From Paenibacillus thermotolerans (lineage in GTDB: Bacteria > Bacillota > Bacilli > Paenibacillales > YIM-B00363), in contig NZ_JAQZSG010000012.1 of NCBI RefSeq assembly GCF_028745515.1, positions 84,622-148,621 on the forward strand: 64,000 nt of DNA, written 5' to 3'. Below the pieces are notes generated by a model. The model was not told the origin of the DNA, searched no databases, and saw only the letters and a program-made list of their open reading frames with translations. Within the stretch, counting starts at the first letter, position 1, and every line of letters starts with the position of its first letter. A program made the translations under genes and the position numbers. Below, in pieces: positions 25,411 through 34,826 of the stretch.

Positions 25411-26370
25411 CTATGAACCTCCTTTTTGGGTCAGGCGTCTATTCAGCGATTGGAATATTTGGTCGTACCGGTACGGATGGTTTTTATAAATCAGGCTCAG
25501 TGAATGGTTCGGAAACCGGTATACAAGAGGGCCGCATCCTCCGTTTCTTTCGAAATACTTCTTTTGATCGAGATAATGCGAAAAGTGACTGTCATCGAAT
25601 CGCAACCCCTTCCCGCATATGATTTGAAGACCGGTTTTATATGCCAGCGCATAATTGACAGCATTGTTTAAATAATGAATTCCGTATTCCGTCTTTCCTG
25701 TATAGTTTGAAAAAACGGACGCATGATCGAAGCCGAGCTCTCTCCAGGCTGACAGCTGAGCCGCCCCATAGTTCGTAAGCCAGACACTTTCAAGCTGCAA
25801 GGAGGTAATATATTCATTGACGGACTGTACCAACGGTTGATCGGACGCGGAAACGGCTTCCCTTCCCCAAACAAAACCGCGCAATCGGATTTTCGGAACG
25901 GCGTCTTTCGTCTCCCATGCCCCGTATACGTATTTTTCAAACCCGCCGCTCACATACGCGATCCACCAGCGCAGCGCATGCATTCGATCTTCCATATTGA
26001 AGAATGACAGCTTCCGCCGATCGATTTCCCCGAAGTTTTCCTGTCCAAACCGGGGGTAAGGAAGCATGATCCAAATATCGATAGGAGAAAGCTTGTATTT
26101 GACGACGGTTCTATGAATGCAAGATAACCATTGCCCCCGCGAAAACAATGAATCGGCCCATATTTTCCATTCTTCCCGGCGGGCAGGGTTATATCCGGCG
26201 CAAAGTCCGGTTAAAAATCGGCCGTTGATCCTGGGGGGAGCAAGCAGCAAGCTCTGGAAAAACGGAACCGCCGTTTCGCCATTGACTCGATAAATGAGCA
26301 TAGGCGCCCATTCGTCAGCCTGATTCAACTGAGTTCCTTCGATCATGAGAATATCCGATTCCCCGGACAT
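25411..26370 (-). CDS. DUF4855-like protein, paralogue 1 of 5
   Basis: 319 residues; the most divergent of five related proteins in the island. Shared features are IWIMLPYPRFGQENFG, RRKLSFFNMEDRMHALRWWI, IRLRGFVWGREAVSASDQPL, WLTNYGAAQLSAWRELGFDH, SNYTGKTEYG and a C-terminal PLVYRFPNHSL segment. This pattern resembles DUF4855, thought to be related to TIM-barrel glycoside hydrolases, with the conserved RE and D as possible catalytic or sugar-contacting acids. No signal peptide. AAGGAGG precedes the ATG. It sits between two paralogous glycosyltransferases, 19 bp from one and 1 bp from the other. Function is not known. Confidence 0.7.
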   Translation of the reverse strand: MSGESDILMIEGTQLNQADEWAPMLIYRVNGETAVPFFQSLLLAPPRINGRFLTGLCAGYNPARREEWKIWADSLFSRGQWLSCIHRTVVKYKLSPIDIWIMLPYPRFGQENFGEIDRRKLSFFNMEDRMHALRWWIAYVSGGFEKYVYGAWETKDAVPKIRLRGFVWGREAVSASDQPLVQSVNEYITSLQLESVWLTNYGAAQLSAWRELGFDHASVFSNYTGKTEYGIHYLNNAVNYALAYKTGLQIICGKGLRFDDSHFSHYLDQKKYFERNGGCGPLVYRFPNHSLSLIYKNHPYRYDQIFQSLNRRLTQKGGS

Positions 26371-26389
26371 TGAAATCCTCCTTCACTGT

Positions 26390-27373
26390 TCATAGCTGGC
26401 GATATATAGTTATAAGTTGATTTGCGACATGTTCGACGGAGTGGTGTTTTTCCGCAAATGCACGGCTCGCCTTTCCGATTTCATGGCGCAGCTCCGGATT
26501 TTTAAATAAATGAAGCAGAACACTGTATAACGTATCGGGATTTGCCACTACTATCGGCAAATCGGGGGGGAGCCGCTCGCGAACATCGTCGCGAACGAAG
26601 GCGACCACGACTTTTCCCATGGCCATCGCTTCCACGCTCACCATTCCGTATGACCCGCACAGCAATTGATCGATCACAATATCCGCGGATTGATACGCGG
26701 CAAGCGCCTGCTCATGGTTCATCCTTTCAACAAGCTTATAAGTAAACCTCGCTTTTTTATTAAGAAGCTTTATGGCCCGCTCGACATGGTCGCTTCCTTT
26801 AAAATCACGATTCGTCGGCGCGTGGACGATCGTCAGCTCTCTTTGATTGGCTTGCGGATATGAAGGAGTAAAGCTGCTTATATCGCAAGCAAGCGGAAGT
26901 ACGAACACCTTCCGGTAATAATCGCTGACATACGGAAATACTTCGAAATCTTGGACGACGGCTGCCGGAATGTACTTGGATAAAAACAAAAGTCTTTTAT
27001 GAATTTGTTCGTCGCTCAAATAGCTCGGGGGCAGCGAATACGGATTTAATTTACGATTTCGCTGCGACGATCGGACGTCGTTGCCCCAATGATGCATGAC
27101 GAGCTTTTTTCCGGTTTCCGCGATCAACGGCAAATCCAAGTTATCGGTAACGAACGTATTGCCGTTATGAAAGTGAAAGATGTCGCAGTACTTGACGAGA
27201 GGATCTATTAATTTCGCGAGTTCGTAAGCATCCGTATTCACAATATTTAGCTTGTAACCGATATAGGAGCGAAACCAATTGTACCCGTTAGCTCGAACCC
27301 CCGCTCGCCGCAAACCGTAACAAAGCGTCCCCATCTGACTTGCGATTTCGGACGGTGCGTGAACAACAATCAC
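26390..27373 (-). CDS. GT-B glycosyltransferase, paralogue 2 of 7
   Basis: 327 residues from GTG at 27373, chosen because GGGGAGG lies 8 nt upstream and the resulting MIVVHAPSEIASQMG matches the other paralogues; an ATG 24 nt upstream (27397) is the alternative. Motifs: MHHWGNDVR, VQDFEVFPYV, HAPTNRDFKGSDHV, DQLLCGSYGMVSVEAMAMGK, FAEKHHSVEHV. First gene of the minus-strand operon (GT, DUF4855-like, GT, tandem GT2), divergent from a plus-strand operon that repeats the GT/DUF4855 pairing. Likely cytoplasmic, using a nucleotide sugar; substrate unknown. Confidence 0.8.
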   Translation of the reverse strand: MIVVHAPSEIASQMGTLCYGLRRAGVRANGYNWFRSYIGYKLNIVNTDAYELAKLIDPLVKYCDIFHFHNGNTFVTDNLDLPLIAETGKKLVMHHWGNDVRSSQRNRKLNPYSLPPSYLSDEQIHKRLLFLSKYIPAAVVQDFEVFPYVSDYYRKVFVLPLACDISSFTPSYPQANQRELTIVHAPTNRDFKGSDHVERAIKLLNKKARFTYKLVERMNHEQALAAYQSADIVIDQLLCGSYGMVSVEAMAMGKVVVAFVRDDVRERLPPDLPIVVANPDTLYSVLLHLFKNPELRHEIGKASRAFAEKHHSVEHVANQLITIYRQL

Positions 27374-27524
27374 ATTGCTGACCTCCCCGCTTTTCATTAA
27401 TACCTGTTTATTCAGTACACGGAATCGTTGTCCGCGTCCTTGGGAAAATGTGCTCTTTGAGAATAACAGGCTATTTCGGGTTCACATATACTGTATGTAA
27501 ACAAGCTGAAAAGGTGGTAGATAA

Positions 27525-28541
27525 ATGACTAATATGCAGCAATTGGGGTATTTGTCACCATCGGCTTTCTCGATACAAAATCATGTTGTCGTACTTCCTT
27601 GCGGGGGACTATCGGCACAAGACGTTCTGTTATGGACCGAGACGGACTTGGAAAAGTACGTTTCATATTTTTCAAAAGCGTTAGCGGTTGACAGGATGTT
27701 CGGCGGATTTGTTTTTCACGGGCTCTCGGTAGGAAAAGACCGATTCCTTCATCCGTTGTTTGTGGGATTCGGCGAGCCTTCGAATAAGAACGATTGGTTG
27801 AGATGGATCGAATCGTTATTCGCGCCGAACGCCAATCTGTATTCCTTATTTGAAATCGTCAGGAGGCATGGCTGCCCTTCGTTGGATATATGGGTATCGA
27901 TTCCGTATCCCCATCCAAGTCAGTCGAGCTTCGGAATCGTTGGCGGCAGCAATCTCGATTTCGGATCGGAGGAGCATCGGTATCAAGCGGTCGTTTGGTG
28001 GATCGAACAATTTATCAGATGCTGGAAGACGGATTATCGGCTTGAAGAAAACTTGAACTTCCGCGGTTTTTTGTGGCAGCGGGAAGCGGTCGACGGCATC
28101 GACGAATCGTTGGTGAAACGAGTCAATCAGTATATTAAAAGCAAAGGGTTCTACAGTATGTGGCTCCCCAACTTCGGATCTTACGGGTATAACAAATGCA
28201 ATGAACTCGGCTTTGATATTACGGCGATGGGTTCCAATTATTATGGAAACACTCCTTGCGACTATAATTGGATTCATCATGCCTGCAAATTCGCCCGGGT
28301 GCATCATACCGGCTTGCAAATTACGTACGGAAAAGGGTTGATTTATAGCGAACATCATTTATCGGATTACCTTAATGTAATGTTACTGAACAAAGCGATT
28401 CAGGATTGTTTTTTTGTTTACGAATTGCCTAATCAGACCATGAACGATATTTATCGGGAAAACAATTTGGATTATAAAAGGCTATATTCGTTTATTAAGG
28501 GAACCTATAAAAAAACAACCTACCCGGGAATCAAGTATTAA
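27525..28541 (+). CDS. DUF4855-like protein, paralogue 2 of 5
   Basis: 338 residues. Together with the copies at 37320 and 42365 it forms a close subgroup beginning GYLSP..., NHVVVLPCGG. Conserved blocks: WVSIPYPHPSQSSFG, SNLDFGSEEHRYQAVVWWIE, LNFRGFLWQREAVDGIDESL, MWLPNFGSYGYNKCNELGFD, SNYYGNTPCDYNWIHH, YGKGLIYSEHHLSDYLN and FFVYELPNQ. DUF4855-like assignment is by remembered family pattern; a TIM-barrel hydrolase-like fold is inferred. AAAGGTGG lies 7 nt before the ATG. A CATATACTG motif (27485-27493) upstream could be a weak sigma-K type -10. First gene of a four-gene plus-strand operon. Confidence 0.72.
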   Translation: MTNMQQLGYLSPSAFSIQNHVVVLPCGGLSAQDVLLWTETDLEKYVSYFSKALAVDRMFGGFVFHGLSVGKDRFLHPLFVGFGEPSNKNDWLRWIESLFAPNANLYSLFEIVRRHGCPSLDIWVSIPYPHPSQSSFGIVGGSNLDFGSEEHRYQAVVWWIEQFIRCWKTDYRLEENLNFRGFLWQREAVDGIDESLVKRVNQYIKSKGFYSMWLPNFGSYGYNKCNELGFDITAMGSNYYGNTPCDYNWIHHACKFARVHHTGLQITYGKGLIYSEHHLSDYLNVMLLNKAIQDCFFVYELPNQTMNDIYRENNLDYKRLYSFIKGTYKKTTYPGIKY

Positions 28542-28565
28542 TTTCCGGCCAGTGGAGATGGTATC

Positions 28566-29552
28566 GTGGTTAATGTGCTTCACGGACCGGTTGATATTGC
28601 AGGTCAGATGGGAATTTACTGTAAACAATTAAGAAAGAGCGGTTGGACGGCGAACGGATACAATTGGTACAGAAACTACTTTCAATACCAAAGCCCGATC
28701 GTTCAAACGGACGCTTATGAGATCGGGAAAATGATACTTTCCGTATATCAATTTGCGGACATCGTCCATTTTCATAACGGCAGCACGTTTTTCAAAGATT
28801 TTACGGATTTGTCGCTGTTACGAAAAATGGGCAAAAAAGCCGTAATGCACCATTGGGGCAACGATGTGCGGAACGTAGAAGCCGTTAACGGGGAGCAGGC
28901 TTTTAAGCTTCCTCCGAGCTATTACACTTGGGAAGAAATTAGCCGCCGGCTGACGCTAATCTCTTCTTATATTGACACGGCTATTATTCAAGATCATGAG
29001 TTGTATCGGTATATTGCTCCATATTACAAAAACATTTACACCCTTCCGCTGGCGATCGACGCTTCTTCCATAAAACATGCCGTACCAAGCATTCATAACA
29101 ATACCCCGTTAATCGTTCATGCGCCGACGAATATCGAGTTTAAAGGGACGAAATACATTGAGTCGGCTTTGGAAAAATTGCGGAACCATATGAAATTCAT
29201 ATATAAGCGCATTGAGAAAATGAGCCATCGGGAAGCGATGGATTGGTATATGCGTTCGGACATTGTGATCGATCAAGTGTTGTGCGGTACTTACGGCTTA
29301 CTAAGCGTCGAGGCGATGGCAATGGGGAAGCCCGTCGTCGCCTATATACGCGACGATTTGAGGCCCTGGTTCCCCAAAGATCTGCCGATCGTCTCCGCAA
29401 GCCCTTTGCAGCTCGAAGGAGTTTTGGGGGAATTGATAACCAACCCCTCGCTCCGTCACGAGTTGGGCCGTAAAGGCCGGCAATTCGTTGCAGGGCATCA
29501 CGACGTACAGGTCGTGATGCCCCAATTGCTTAGAATATACAAAGAACTATAA
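28566..29552 (+). CDS. GT-B glycosyltransferase, paralogue 3 of 7
   Basis: 328 residues, GTG start at 28566 with GGAGATGG upstream. Motifs: VNVLHGPVDIAGQMGIYCKQ, MHHWGNDVR (about 95), IQDHELYRYI, HAPTNIEFKGTKYIE (about 184), DQVLCGTYGLLSVEAMAMGK (about 237). It carries GEQAFKLPPSYYTW where most paralogues have the NPYVYTGDSPP segment, so donor or acceptor contacts may differ. It lies 24 bp after one DUF4855-like gene and 12 bp before another. Product transferred is unknown. Confidence 0.82.
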   Translation: MVNVLHGPVDIAGQMGIYCKQLRKSGWTANGYNWYRNYFQYQSPIVQTDAYEIGKMILSVYQFADIVHFHNGSTFFKDFTDLSLLRKMGKKAVMHHWGNDVRNVEAVNGEQAFKLPPSYYTWEEISRRLTLISSYIDTAIIQDHELYRYIAPYYKNIYTLPLAIDASSIKHAVPSIHNNTPLIVHAPTNIEFKGTKYIESALEKLRNHMKFIYKRIEKMSHREAMDWYMRSDIVIDQVLCGTYGLLSVEAMAMGKPVVAYIRDDLRPWFPKDLPIVSASPLQLEGVLGELITNPSLRHELGRKGRQFVAGHHDVQVVMPQLLRIYKEL

Positions 29553-29564
29553 GGAGGGAACAGG

Positions 29565-30533
29565 ATGCCCTTATTGACTCCGGCTTCAAGCGGACTAAAC
29601 AATCACATCGTCCATTGCGGATATCTTCGTTCGGTAACGGGCAGTCAAATTCGCTCTTGGACAAAGGAAGATTTATTGCCCAATATATTGTATGTCGATA
29701 ATGGGAACATCGCGGATTCCATGTTTGGAGGCTTATTGTTTGAAGCGGATCGGTCGATCAACGAGGAAATTATGTCCGGCAAGGCGATCGGATTCGGAAA
29801 GCCTCCGACAATGACGGCTTGGAAGCAAGCTTTAGACGTATTGTTTCAAAAAGATCGTAATCTTTCGATGGCTTTGCAAATCTCGGCTTTACGGCCGAAA
29901 GGGAACGCCCTTGATCTATGGGTGGCATTGCCGTATCCGCTCGAAACGAAACAAGATTTTGGCGTTTACAAAGGGAGGCAGCTTAATTTTCAAGCGAATC
30001 CGTCAGACCGGGAGATCGCGTTAACGTGGTGGATCGATCGATTATTGGAAGCATGGAATTATGTAAGTCGCAAAGCAAGCGGTCATAACGCCAGATTATG
30101 CGGGTTCGCCTGGACGAAAAATTCTTTGGAACCGAACGACGAGTCGTTACTTGCCGCAATAAGCCGATACATCCATGATAAAAAATTGAAATTGATCTGG
30201 TGCCAAAATTACGGAACGGCAAAAGCATGGGAGGGCTCTCAACTAGGCTTCGATTTCGTGTTTACGCGGCCTTTGTTTGCGAATAAAGATCCGAGAGGGG
30301 CCGAGTGGGTGAAAAGCGCGGTCTCCTTTTGCAACAAATATCAGCTTGGAGTAATCGTTTGGGGGGACCCCCGCGTCTCCCTCAATCAGCTGCCCGAATT
30401 GTTGAATATCGGCAGAGAGCTGTTCGCGCATTCTCTCCAAATATTTGAAATTGGGGAAGTCGGGGCCGGGCATTTGTTTAAAACATCGGATCCGTTATAC
30501 CGGACGCTCCATTCGTATATTAAAGGAGTGTAA
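29565..30533 (+). CDS. DUF4855-like protein, paralogue 3 of 5
   Basis: 322 residues, AAGGAGGG before the ATG. Divergent member: LDLWVALPYPLETKQDFGVY, LNFQANPSDREIALTWWIDR, RLCGFAWTKNSLEPNDESLL (here the RE of the other copies is replaced by KN), LIWCQNYGTAKAWEGSQLGF. Loss of the RE pair may mean altered or no catalysis. Ends with TLHSYIKGV. Immediately followed by the glycosyltransferase at 30567. No export signal. Confidence 0.68.
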   Translation: MPLLTPASSGLNNHIVHCGYLRSVTGSQIRSWTKEDLLPNILYVDNGNIADSMFGGLLFEADRSINEEIMSGKAIGFGKPPTMTAWKQALDVLFQKDRNLSMALQISALRPKGNALDLWVALPYPLETKQDFGVYKGRQLNFQANPSDREIALTWWIDRLLEAWNYVSRKASGHNARLCGFAWTKNSLEPNDESLLAAISRYIHDKKLKLIWCQNYGTAKAWEGSQLGFDFVFTRPLFANKDPRGAEWVKSAVSFCNKYQLGVIVWGDPRVSLNQLPELLNIGRELFAHSLQIFEIGEVGAGHLFKTSDPLYRTLHSYIKGV

Positions 30534-30566
30534 ATGCAACAGGGCAATCTGCGAGGAGGAGATCTT

Positions 30567-31559
30567 ATGCGGGTCATGCACTGCCCGATCGAAATAGCCG
30601 GACAGATGGGGATACTAAGCAAAGGCTTGCAACGATTGGGGGTAACTTCCGAAGCCTTCAATACGTTTCATACTTATTTGAATTATCGCGAGCATGTACA
30701 CAATGTTGACATTTTTGAATTGGAATGGATATTGCAAGACGCAATCCGTTATTTCGATGTATTTCATTTCCACTACGCGGCTACGATGACCCAGGATTTT
30801 TCAGACCTTGAACAAATCCGTTCGCTTGGAAAGAGTATGATAATGCATCATTGGGGAAACGACGTACGCACGCACCAGCTCGCCGCTATGAAGAACCCGT
30901 ATGTTTATACGGGAGATTCTCCTCCGTCCGATTACATTCACGACCGATTGACGAAATTAGCGCAATGGATTGAACATGCGATCGTGCAAGACTACGAGGT
31001 ATACCCTTATGTAGCGCCATATTATAAAAAAGTGCACGTATTGCCGATTGCGTTCGATGTCTTATCCGTTGCGCCGCAATATCCTTCCGTGAACGAGCCG
31101 AATCCGTTAGTGATCCATGCGCCTACGAATCCGCTTTTTAAAGGGACGTCTTTTATAGAGGAGGCGTTGGAACAATTGCGGGACGAAGGCGTTTCATTTC
31201 GGTATCAAAGAATCGAGAACCTGAGCAATGTCGAAGCGCTGAAATATTATCGGGAAGCGGATATCGTTGTCGATCAAATATTATGCGGCACCTACGGTTT
31301 GTTTGCCGTTGAGGCGATGAGTATGGGAAAACCGGTTATCGGATTTATTCGCGAGGATTTGAAGGGATTGTTCCCGGAGGAGCCTCCGATTATTTCCGCC
31401 GATCCGGATCATATTTATTCGGTTTTGAAGGAAGTCATAACTGAGCCGAAGCTTCGATATGAAGCAGGCATGAAGGGAAGAAAGTATGCGGAAAAGCACC
31501 ATCATATCGATGTCGTAGCCCAAGGTTTGCTTGAAATATACCGAAAGCTGAAAGTATGA
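30567..31559 (+). CDS. GT-B glycosyltransferase, paralogue 4 of 7
   Basis: 330 residues from the ATG at 30567 (AGGAGGAG 5 nt upstream), giving MRVMHCPIEIAGQMGILSKG. Motifs: MHHWGNDVR, NPYVYTGDSPPSDYIHDRL, VQDYEVYPYVAPYYKKVHVL, HAPTNPLFKGTSFIEEAL, DQILCGTYGLFAVEAMSMGK. Last gene of the plus-strand operon (DUF, GT, DUF, GT), closed by a terminator at 31591. Same family as its six neighbours; the shared block around DQILCG indicates a common nucleotide-sugar class. Confidence 0.82.
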   Translation: MRVMHCPIEIAGQMGILSKGLQRLGVTSEAFNTFHTYLNYREHVHNVDIFELEWILQDAIRYFDVFHFHYAATMTQDFSDLEQIRSLGKSMIMHHWGNDVRTHQLAAMKNPYVYTGDSPPSDYIHDRLTKLAQWIEHAIVQDYEVYPYVAPYYKKVHVLPIAFDVLSVAPQYPSVNEPNPLVIHAPTNPLFKGTSFIEEALEQLRDEGVSFRYQRIENLSNVEALKYYREADIVVDQILCGTYGLFAVEAMSMGKPVIGFIREDLKGLFPEEPPIISADPDHIYSVLKEVITEPKLRYEAGMKGRKYAEKHHHIDVVAQGLLEIYRKLKV

Positions 31560-31590
31560 ATGCAACGAACGTCATATCATTTGAAGGAGA

Positions 31591-31625
31591 AGGGAACGGC
31601 ATGCGCCGTTTCCTTTTTTTTCTTC
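31591..31625 (+). terminator. Rho-independent terminator after the GT/DUF4855 operon
   Basis: GGGAACGGC (31592-31600) and GCCGTTTCC (31605-31613) pair with one G.U around ATGC, followed by TTTTTTTTCTTC. Confidence 0.85.
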
Positions 31626-31657
31626 TTTCATACTGTGAGTTTGGGGGGTGATCATGG

Positions 31658-32662
31658 GTGAAAGCATGCCGCATATTTTTCTTGAATCATCTTTCAAGCT
31701 ACATCAATAGTTTGGGCGACGCGCTTTGCAGGATGGGCCACCAGGTTTGCTGCCAAACTTCATGGAATTTGAGGGAAATTGAAGCGGGCATCGCTTATTT
31801 TCAGCCGGATTTGTTAGTTACTGTCGGTTTCGATAAACCGATGGAACCGACGCTCGATATGCTTCCGGAGTTGTGCAAAAAATACCGGATGCTGCACATT
31901 TATTGGGCGGTCGAAGATAAAATCCACTTCGAAGCCGTTTCGCTGCCGTACGTAATGAGAGTAAAACCGGACATCGTCTGGACGATCCATCCGGAATGCG
32001 TCTCTAAATATGAAGAACTCGGCTTTATCTCGGAATATTTCAATTTCGCATATCATCCCAACACGTTCCCGCCCAAAAAAGATTTGTCGGATGAAGCGTA
32101 CGATATTTCATTTGTCGGGACAACGCATCTCGAGACGCGGACCTATCGGTATGAAAGCTTGAAGCATCTTGTGTTCCCCTTCGTCAAAGCCGGAGTGGAA
32201 TTGAAGGTTTGGGGAATGAATTGGCCCGACAACGAGTCGCTGTTAATTCGAGAGTTCGGCGTATCCGTTCCCCCCGATTGGTATCAAGGGTATTTGCCAT
32301 ATAAACAGACGGCAACGGTTTACAACAAGAGCAAAATTGTGCTTGGCGTGCAAAACGCGCTAGACCAGGTAACCCAGCGAACCTTCGAAATTATGGGTAC
32401 AGGGGCGTTTATGCTGGCTAGCCGGACGGACGAATTGGAACGATTGTTTAAGGACGGAGAACATCTCGCCTTGTCTTCCGGCCCGGAAGAAACTTTGGAA
32501 AAAGCGGCTTACTACTTGAAGCGGCCGGAAGAGCGGCTGCGAATCGGAAGGCAGGCCCGGGAGAAAGTATTGCGATATCATACCTTCAATCATCGGCTGG
32601 CAAAGGCGTGGCCGGGTGTATTGAAACAGCTGAGGCTTGCAAAGGAGAGTGGAAATGCATGA
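31658..32662 (+). CDS. CgeB-like spore protein/glycosyltransferase
   Basis: 334 residues from GTG 31658, with GGGGGGTG upstream. It resembles the CgeB/DUF3880 group with a C-terminal glycosyltransferase-1-like domain: IAYFQPDLLVTVGFDKP, IYWAVEDKIHFEAVSLPYV, DIVWTIHPECVSKYEELGF, YDISFVGTTHLETRTYR, NKSKIVLGVQNALDQVTQRTF, EIMGTGAFMLASRTDELERL. In Bacillus subtilis cgeB is a late sporulation gene linked to spore-surface maturation and crust glycosylation. First gene of a six-gene operon with overlapping start and stop codons (ATGA with the next gene). A weak CATACTGTG motif is at 31629-31637. Confidence 0.82.
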   Translation: MKACRIFFLNHLSSYINSLGDALCRMGHQVCCQTSWNLREIEAGIAYFQPDLLVTVGFDKPMEPTLDMLPELCKKYRMLHIYWAVEDKIHFEAVSLPYVMRVKPDIVWTIHPECVSKYEELGFISEYFNFAYHPNTFPPKKDLSDEAYDISFVGTTHLETRTYRYESLKHLVFPFVKAGVELKVWGMNWPDNESLLIREFGVSVPPDWYQGYLPYKQTATVYNKSKIVLGVQNALDQVTQRTFEIMGTGAFMLASRTDELERLFKDGEHLALSSGPEETLEKAAYYLKRPEERLRIGRQAREKVLRYHTFNHRLAKAWPGVLKQLRLAKESGNA

Positions 32663-33771
32663 TCGAATTAGTACCGCTTAGGCGCCAGTTTCAGTCTCTA
32701 AAAGCCGACATATTGCGGCAAATCGAAGATACGATCGATTCGGGAACGTATATTTTGGGGCCTAAAGTGAAGCGATTGGAGGAAACGATAGCCGATAGGC
32801 TTCAAGTGACGAATGCCATCGGTGTCGCTAACGGAACGGATGCGTTGGTCTTGACATTGGATGCCATGGGAATCGGACCCGGGGATGAAGTGATCACTAC
32901 TCCGTTTACATTCATCGCTACCGCCGAAGCGATATCGCGCGTCGGAGCCGTACCGGTGTTCGTCGATATCAGTCCGGTTACTTACAATATGAATCCTGCT
33001 CTGATTGAAGAGAAAATTACTCCGGCGACAAAGGCGATCATTCCGGTTCATTTGTTCGGCCAACCCGCAGACATGGATGAGATTATGGCGATCGCCGCAA
33101 AACACGGATTACGGGTGATCGAGGACGCCTGTCAAGCGTTCGGAGCCGAATATAAAGGGAAACCTGTGGGAGGAATCGGCCATGCGGCGTGCTTCTCTTT
33201 CTTTCCGACAAAAAATTTGAGCACGATCGGCGACGCCGGAATCGTCGCAACCTCGGATGAACGGCTTGCGGAGCGTATTCGCAGATTGCGGCAGCATGGC
33301 AGCAACAAAAAATATTTTCATGCGGATATCGGATATAACAGCCGGCTGGATGAGCTTCACGCTTCAATCCTTCTGGTCGCCCTTGAGCAGGCGGACGGTT
33401 GGAATCGGGAAAGAAGAAGGCTTGCCGAGCGTTATCGGGAGAAACTGAAGGGGCACCCGTTGCTGTCCGTCGCCCCGGAGGCTGAGGATCGTACGCATAT
33501 TTATCATTTGTTTTGCGTTCGAACGGAACATAGAGAAGCGTTGCAGGAGCAACTGCAGCGCTCCGGAATACAGTCCGGCGTCTACTATCCTTGCCCGCTT
33601 CATTTACAGGAAGCGTACAAGCCGTTGGGCTATCGACACGGAGATTTTCAAGAGGCGGAGCGGGCGTCCGAACAGCTTTTGGCAATTCCTATAAGTCCCT
33701 TCCTTCATGAAGACGAACAAGATCAAGTTGTCGACGCATTGTTTCAAGTCGGGGGGAGGACTTCGCCATGA
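32659..33771 (+). CDS. DegT/DnrJ/EryC1/StrS sugar aminotransferase (WbpE-like)
   Basis: 370 residues from ATG 32659, overlapping the preceding TGA (ATGA) with AAAGGAGAG upstream; a longer in-frame start is ignored. PLP-dependent nucleotide-sugar aminotransferase: TNAIGVANGTDALVLTLDAM, GDEVITTPFTFIATAEAI, VIEDACQAFGAEYKGKPVGG, PLP lysine in CFSFFPTKNLSTIGDAG, and YNSRLDELHAS. With the adjacent Gfo/Idh oxidoreductase it forms the classic pair that oxidises and transaminates C3 of UDP-N-acetylhexosaminuronic acid (WbpB/WbpE, WlbA/WlbC). The exact sugar is inferred from context. Confidence 0.85.
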   Translation: MIELVPLRRQFQSLKADILRQIEDTIDSGTYILGPKVKRLEETIADRLQVTNAIGVANGTDALVLTLDAMGIGPGDEVITTPFTFIATAEAISRVGAVPVFVDISPVTYNMNPALIEEKITPATKAIIPVHLFGQPADMDEIMAIAAKHGLRVIEDACQAFGAEYKGKPVGGIGHAACFSFFPTKNLSTIGDAGIVATSDERLAERIRRLRQHGSNKKYFHADIGYNSRLDELHASILLVALEQADGWNRERRRLAERYREKLKGHPLLSVAPEAEDRTHIYHLFCVRTEHREALQEQLQRSGIQSGVYYPCPLHLQEAYKPLGYRHGDFQEAERASEQLLAIPISPFLHEDEQDQVVDALFQVGGRTSP

Positions 33772-34826
33772 TCGGTTACGGAGTGATTGGTTGCGGCCGG
33801 ATCGCCGACCGGCACATTTCCTCGATTGCCAAATTAAGCGAAGGACGGATTTTCGCTTTGTGCGACATACGCGCGGAACGTATGGAGCAGGTTGAACAAG
33901 AGTATCGTAAAATTTCCGGGTCGGCTCAAAAAATCGCCCATTACCAAGACATAGCGGGGATTTTGGCGGATGAACGAGTACAAGCGGTCGTAATCGCGAC
34001 TCATTCGGCTATGCACGCAGAAATTGCGAAAGCCGCATTAGAAAGAGGAAAGCATGTCATGGTGGAAAAGCCGCTGGCCCTTTCGGCCGAGGAAGCCGAA
34101 AACCTCGTGCGCCTTGCCGAATCTAGCGGACTGCAGCTGCAAGTGTGTCATCAGCTGCGCTATAAACCTGTTATGAGAAGGATCAAGGAAATCATAGAAT
34201 CGGGAGCCATGGGCAAGGTTCACCTTGGCGTTGCTTCCATGAGGTTACAGAGGAACGAGGCTTATTATGAAGCGGCTCGTTGGCGCGGAACTTGGGATCA
34301 AGACGGGGGAATGCTTCTAAATCAAGGTATTCACTTGGTTGACCTGCTTGGATGGTTTCTGGGGGAATATGAATCGGTTTATGGAATTTTGACGCGCGGT
34401 CCGTTACCAAAACAAACGGAGGACTTTGCGGTAGGATTAATAAGATTCAAGAATGGCGCGGTCGGCATGATTGAAGCGAATACGCTGACTTATCCCAACA
34501 GTATGGATAACAGCATCGCCCTATTTGGGGAACAGGGAACCGTTTGGATTAGCGGAATCAACTTAAATACAGTTCGCCGATGGTCATTCAGCGATTCTTC
34601 CATAACGTGTCCCGACATGGACGGTATCGACGAACATTTCGTTATGCACGAAAAATTTCTTCAAGCAATCAAGGGTATTCAATCCGGTATCGTTAACGGA
34701 CGCGAAGGCAAGAAAGCACTGGAACTCGTATTTGCTTTGTACGATTCGTTTCGCACAAACCAAGTAACGAAAGGGCCGATCACTACTTTTTCCACCACGA
34801 TGATGTCTGACTTGGAGGGATGGTAA
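33768..34826 (+). CDS. Gfo/Idh/MocA-family sugar oxidoreductase (WbpB/WlbA-like)
   Basis: 352 residues; the ATG at 33768 overlaps the upstream stop (ATGA), with GGGGGAGG before it. N-terminal Rossmann fold GYGVIGCGRIADRHI, conserved VEKPLALSAEEA (catalytic Lys) and MLLNQGIHLVDLLGWF (NxGxHxxD, catalytic His). Expected reaction: NAD-dependent oxidation of the 3-OH of a UDP-N-acetyl-hexosaminuronic acid, supplying the keto sugar to the neighbouring aminotransferase. Alternatives such as a myo-inositol type dehydrogenase are less likely given the neighbours. Confidence 0.82.
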   Translation: MIGYGVIGCGRIADRHISSIAKLSEGRIFALCDIRAERMEQVEQEYRKISGSAQKIAHYQDIAGILADERVQAVVIATHSAMHAEIAKAALERGKHVMVEKPLALSAEEAENLVRLAESSGLQLQVCHQLRYKPVMRRIKEIIESGAMGKVHLGVASMRLQRNEAYYEAARWRGTWDQDGGMLLNQGIHLVDLLGWFLGEYESVYGILTRGPLPKQTEDFAVGLIRFKNGAVGMIEANTLTYPNSMDNSIALFGEQGTVWISGINLNTVRRWSFSDSSITCPDMDGIDEHFVMHEKFLQAIKGIQSGIVNGREGKKALELVFALYDSFRTNQVTKGPITTFSTTMMSDLEGW

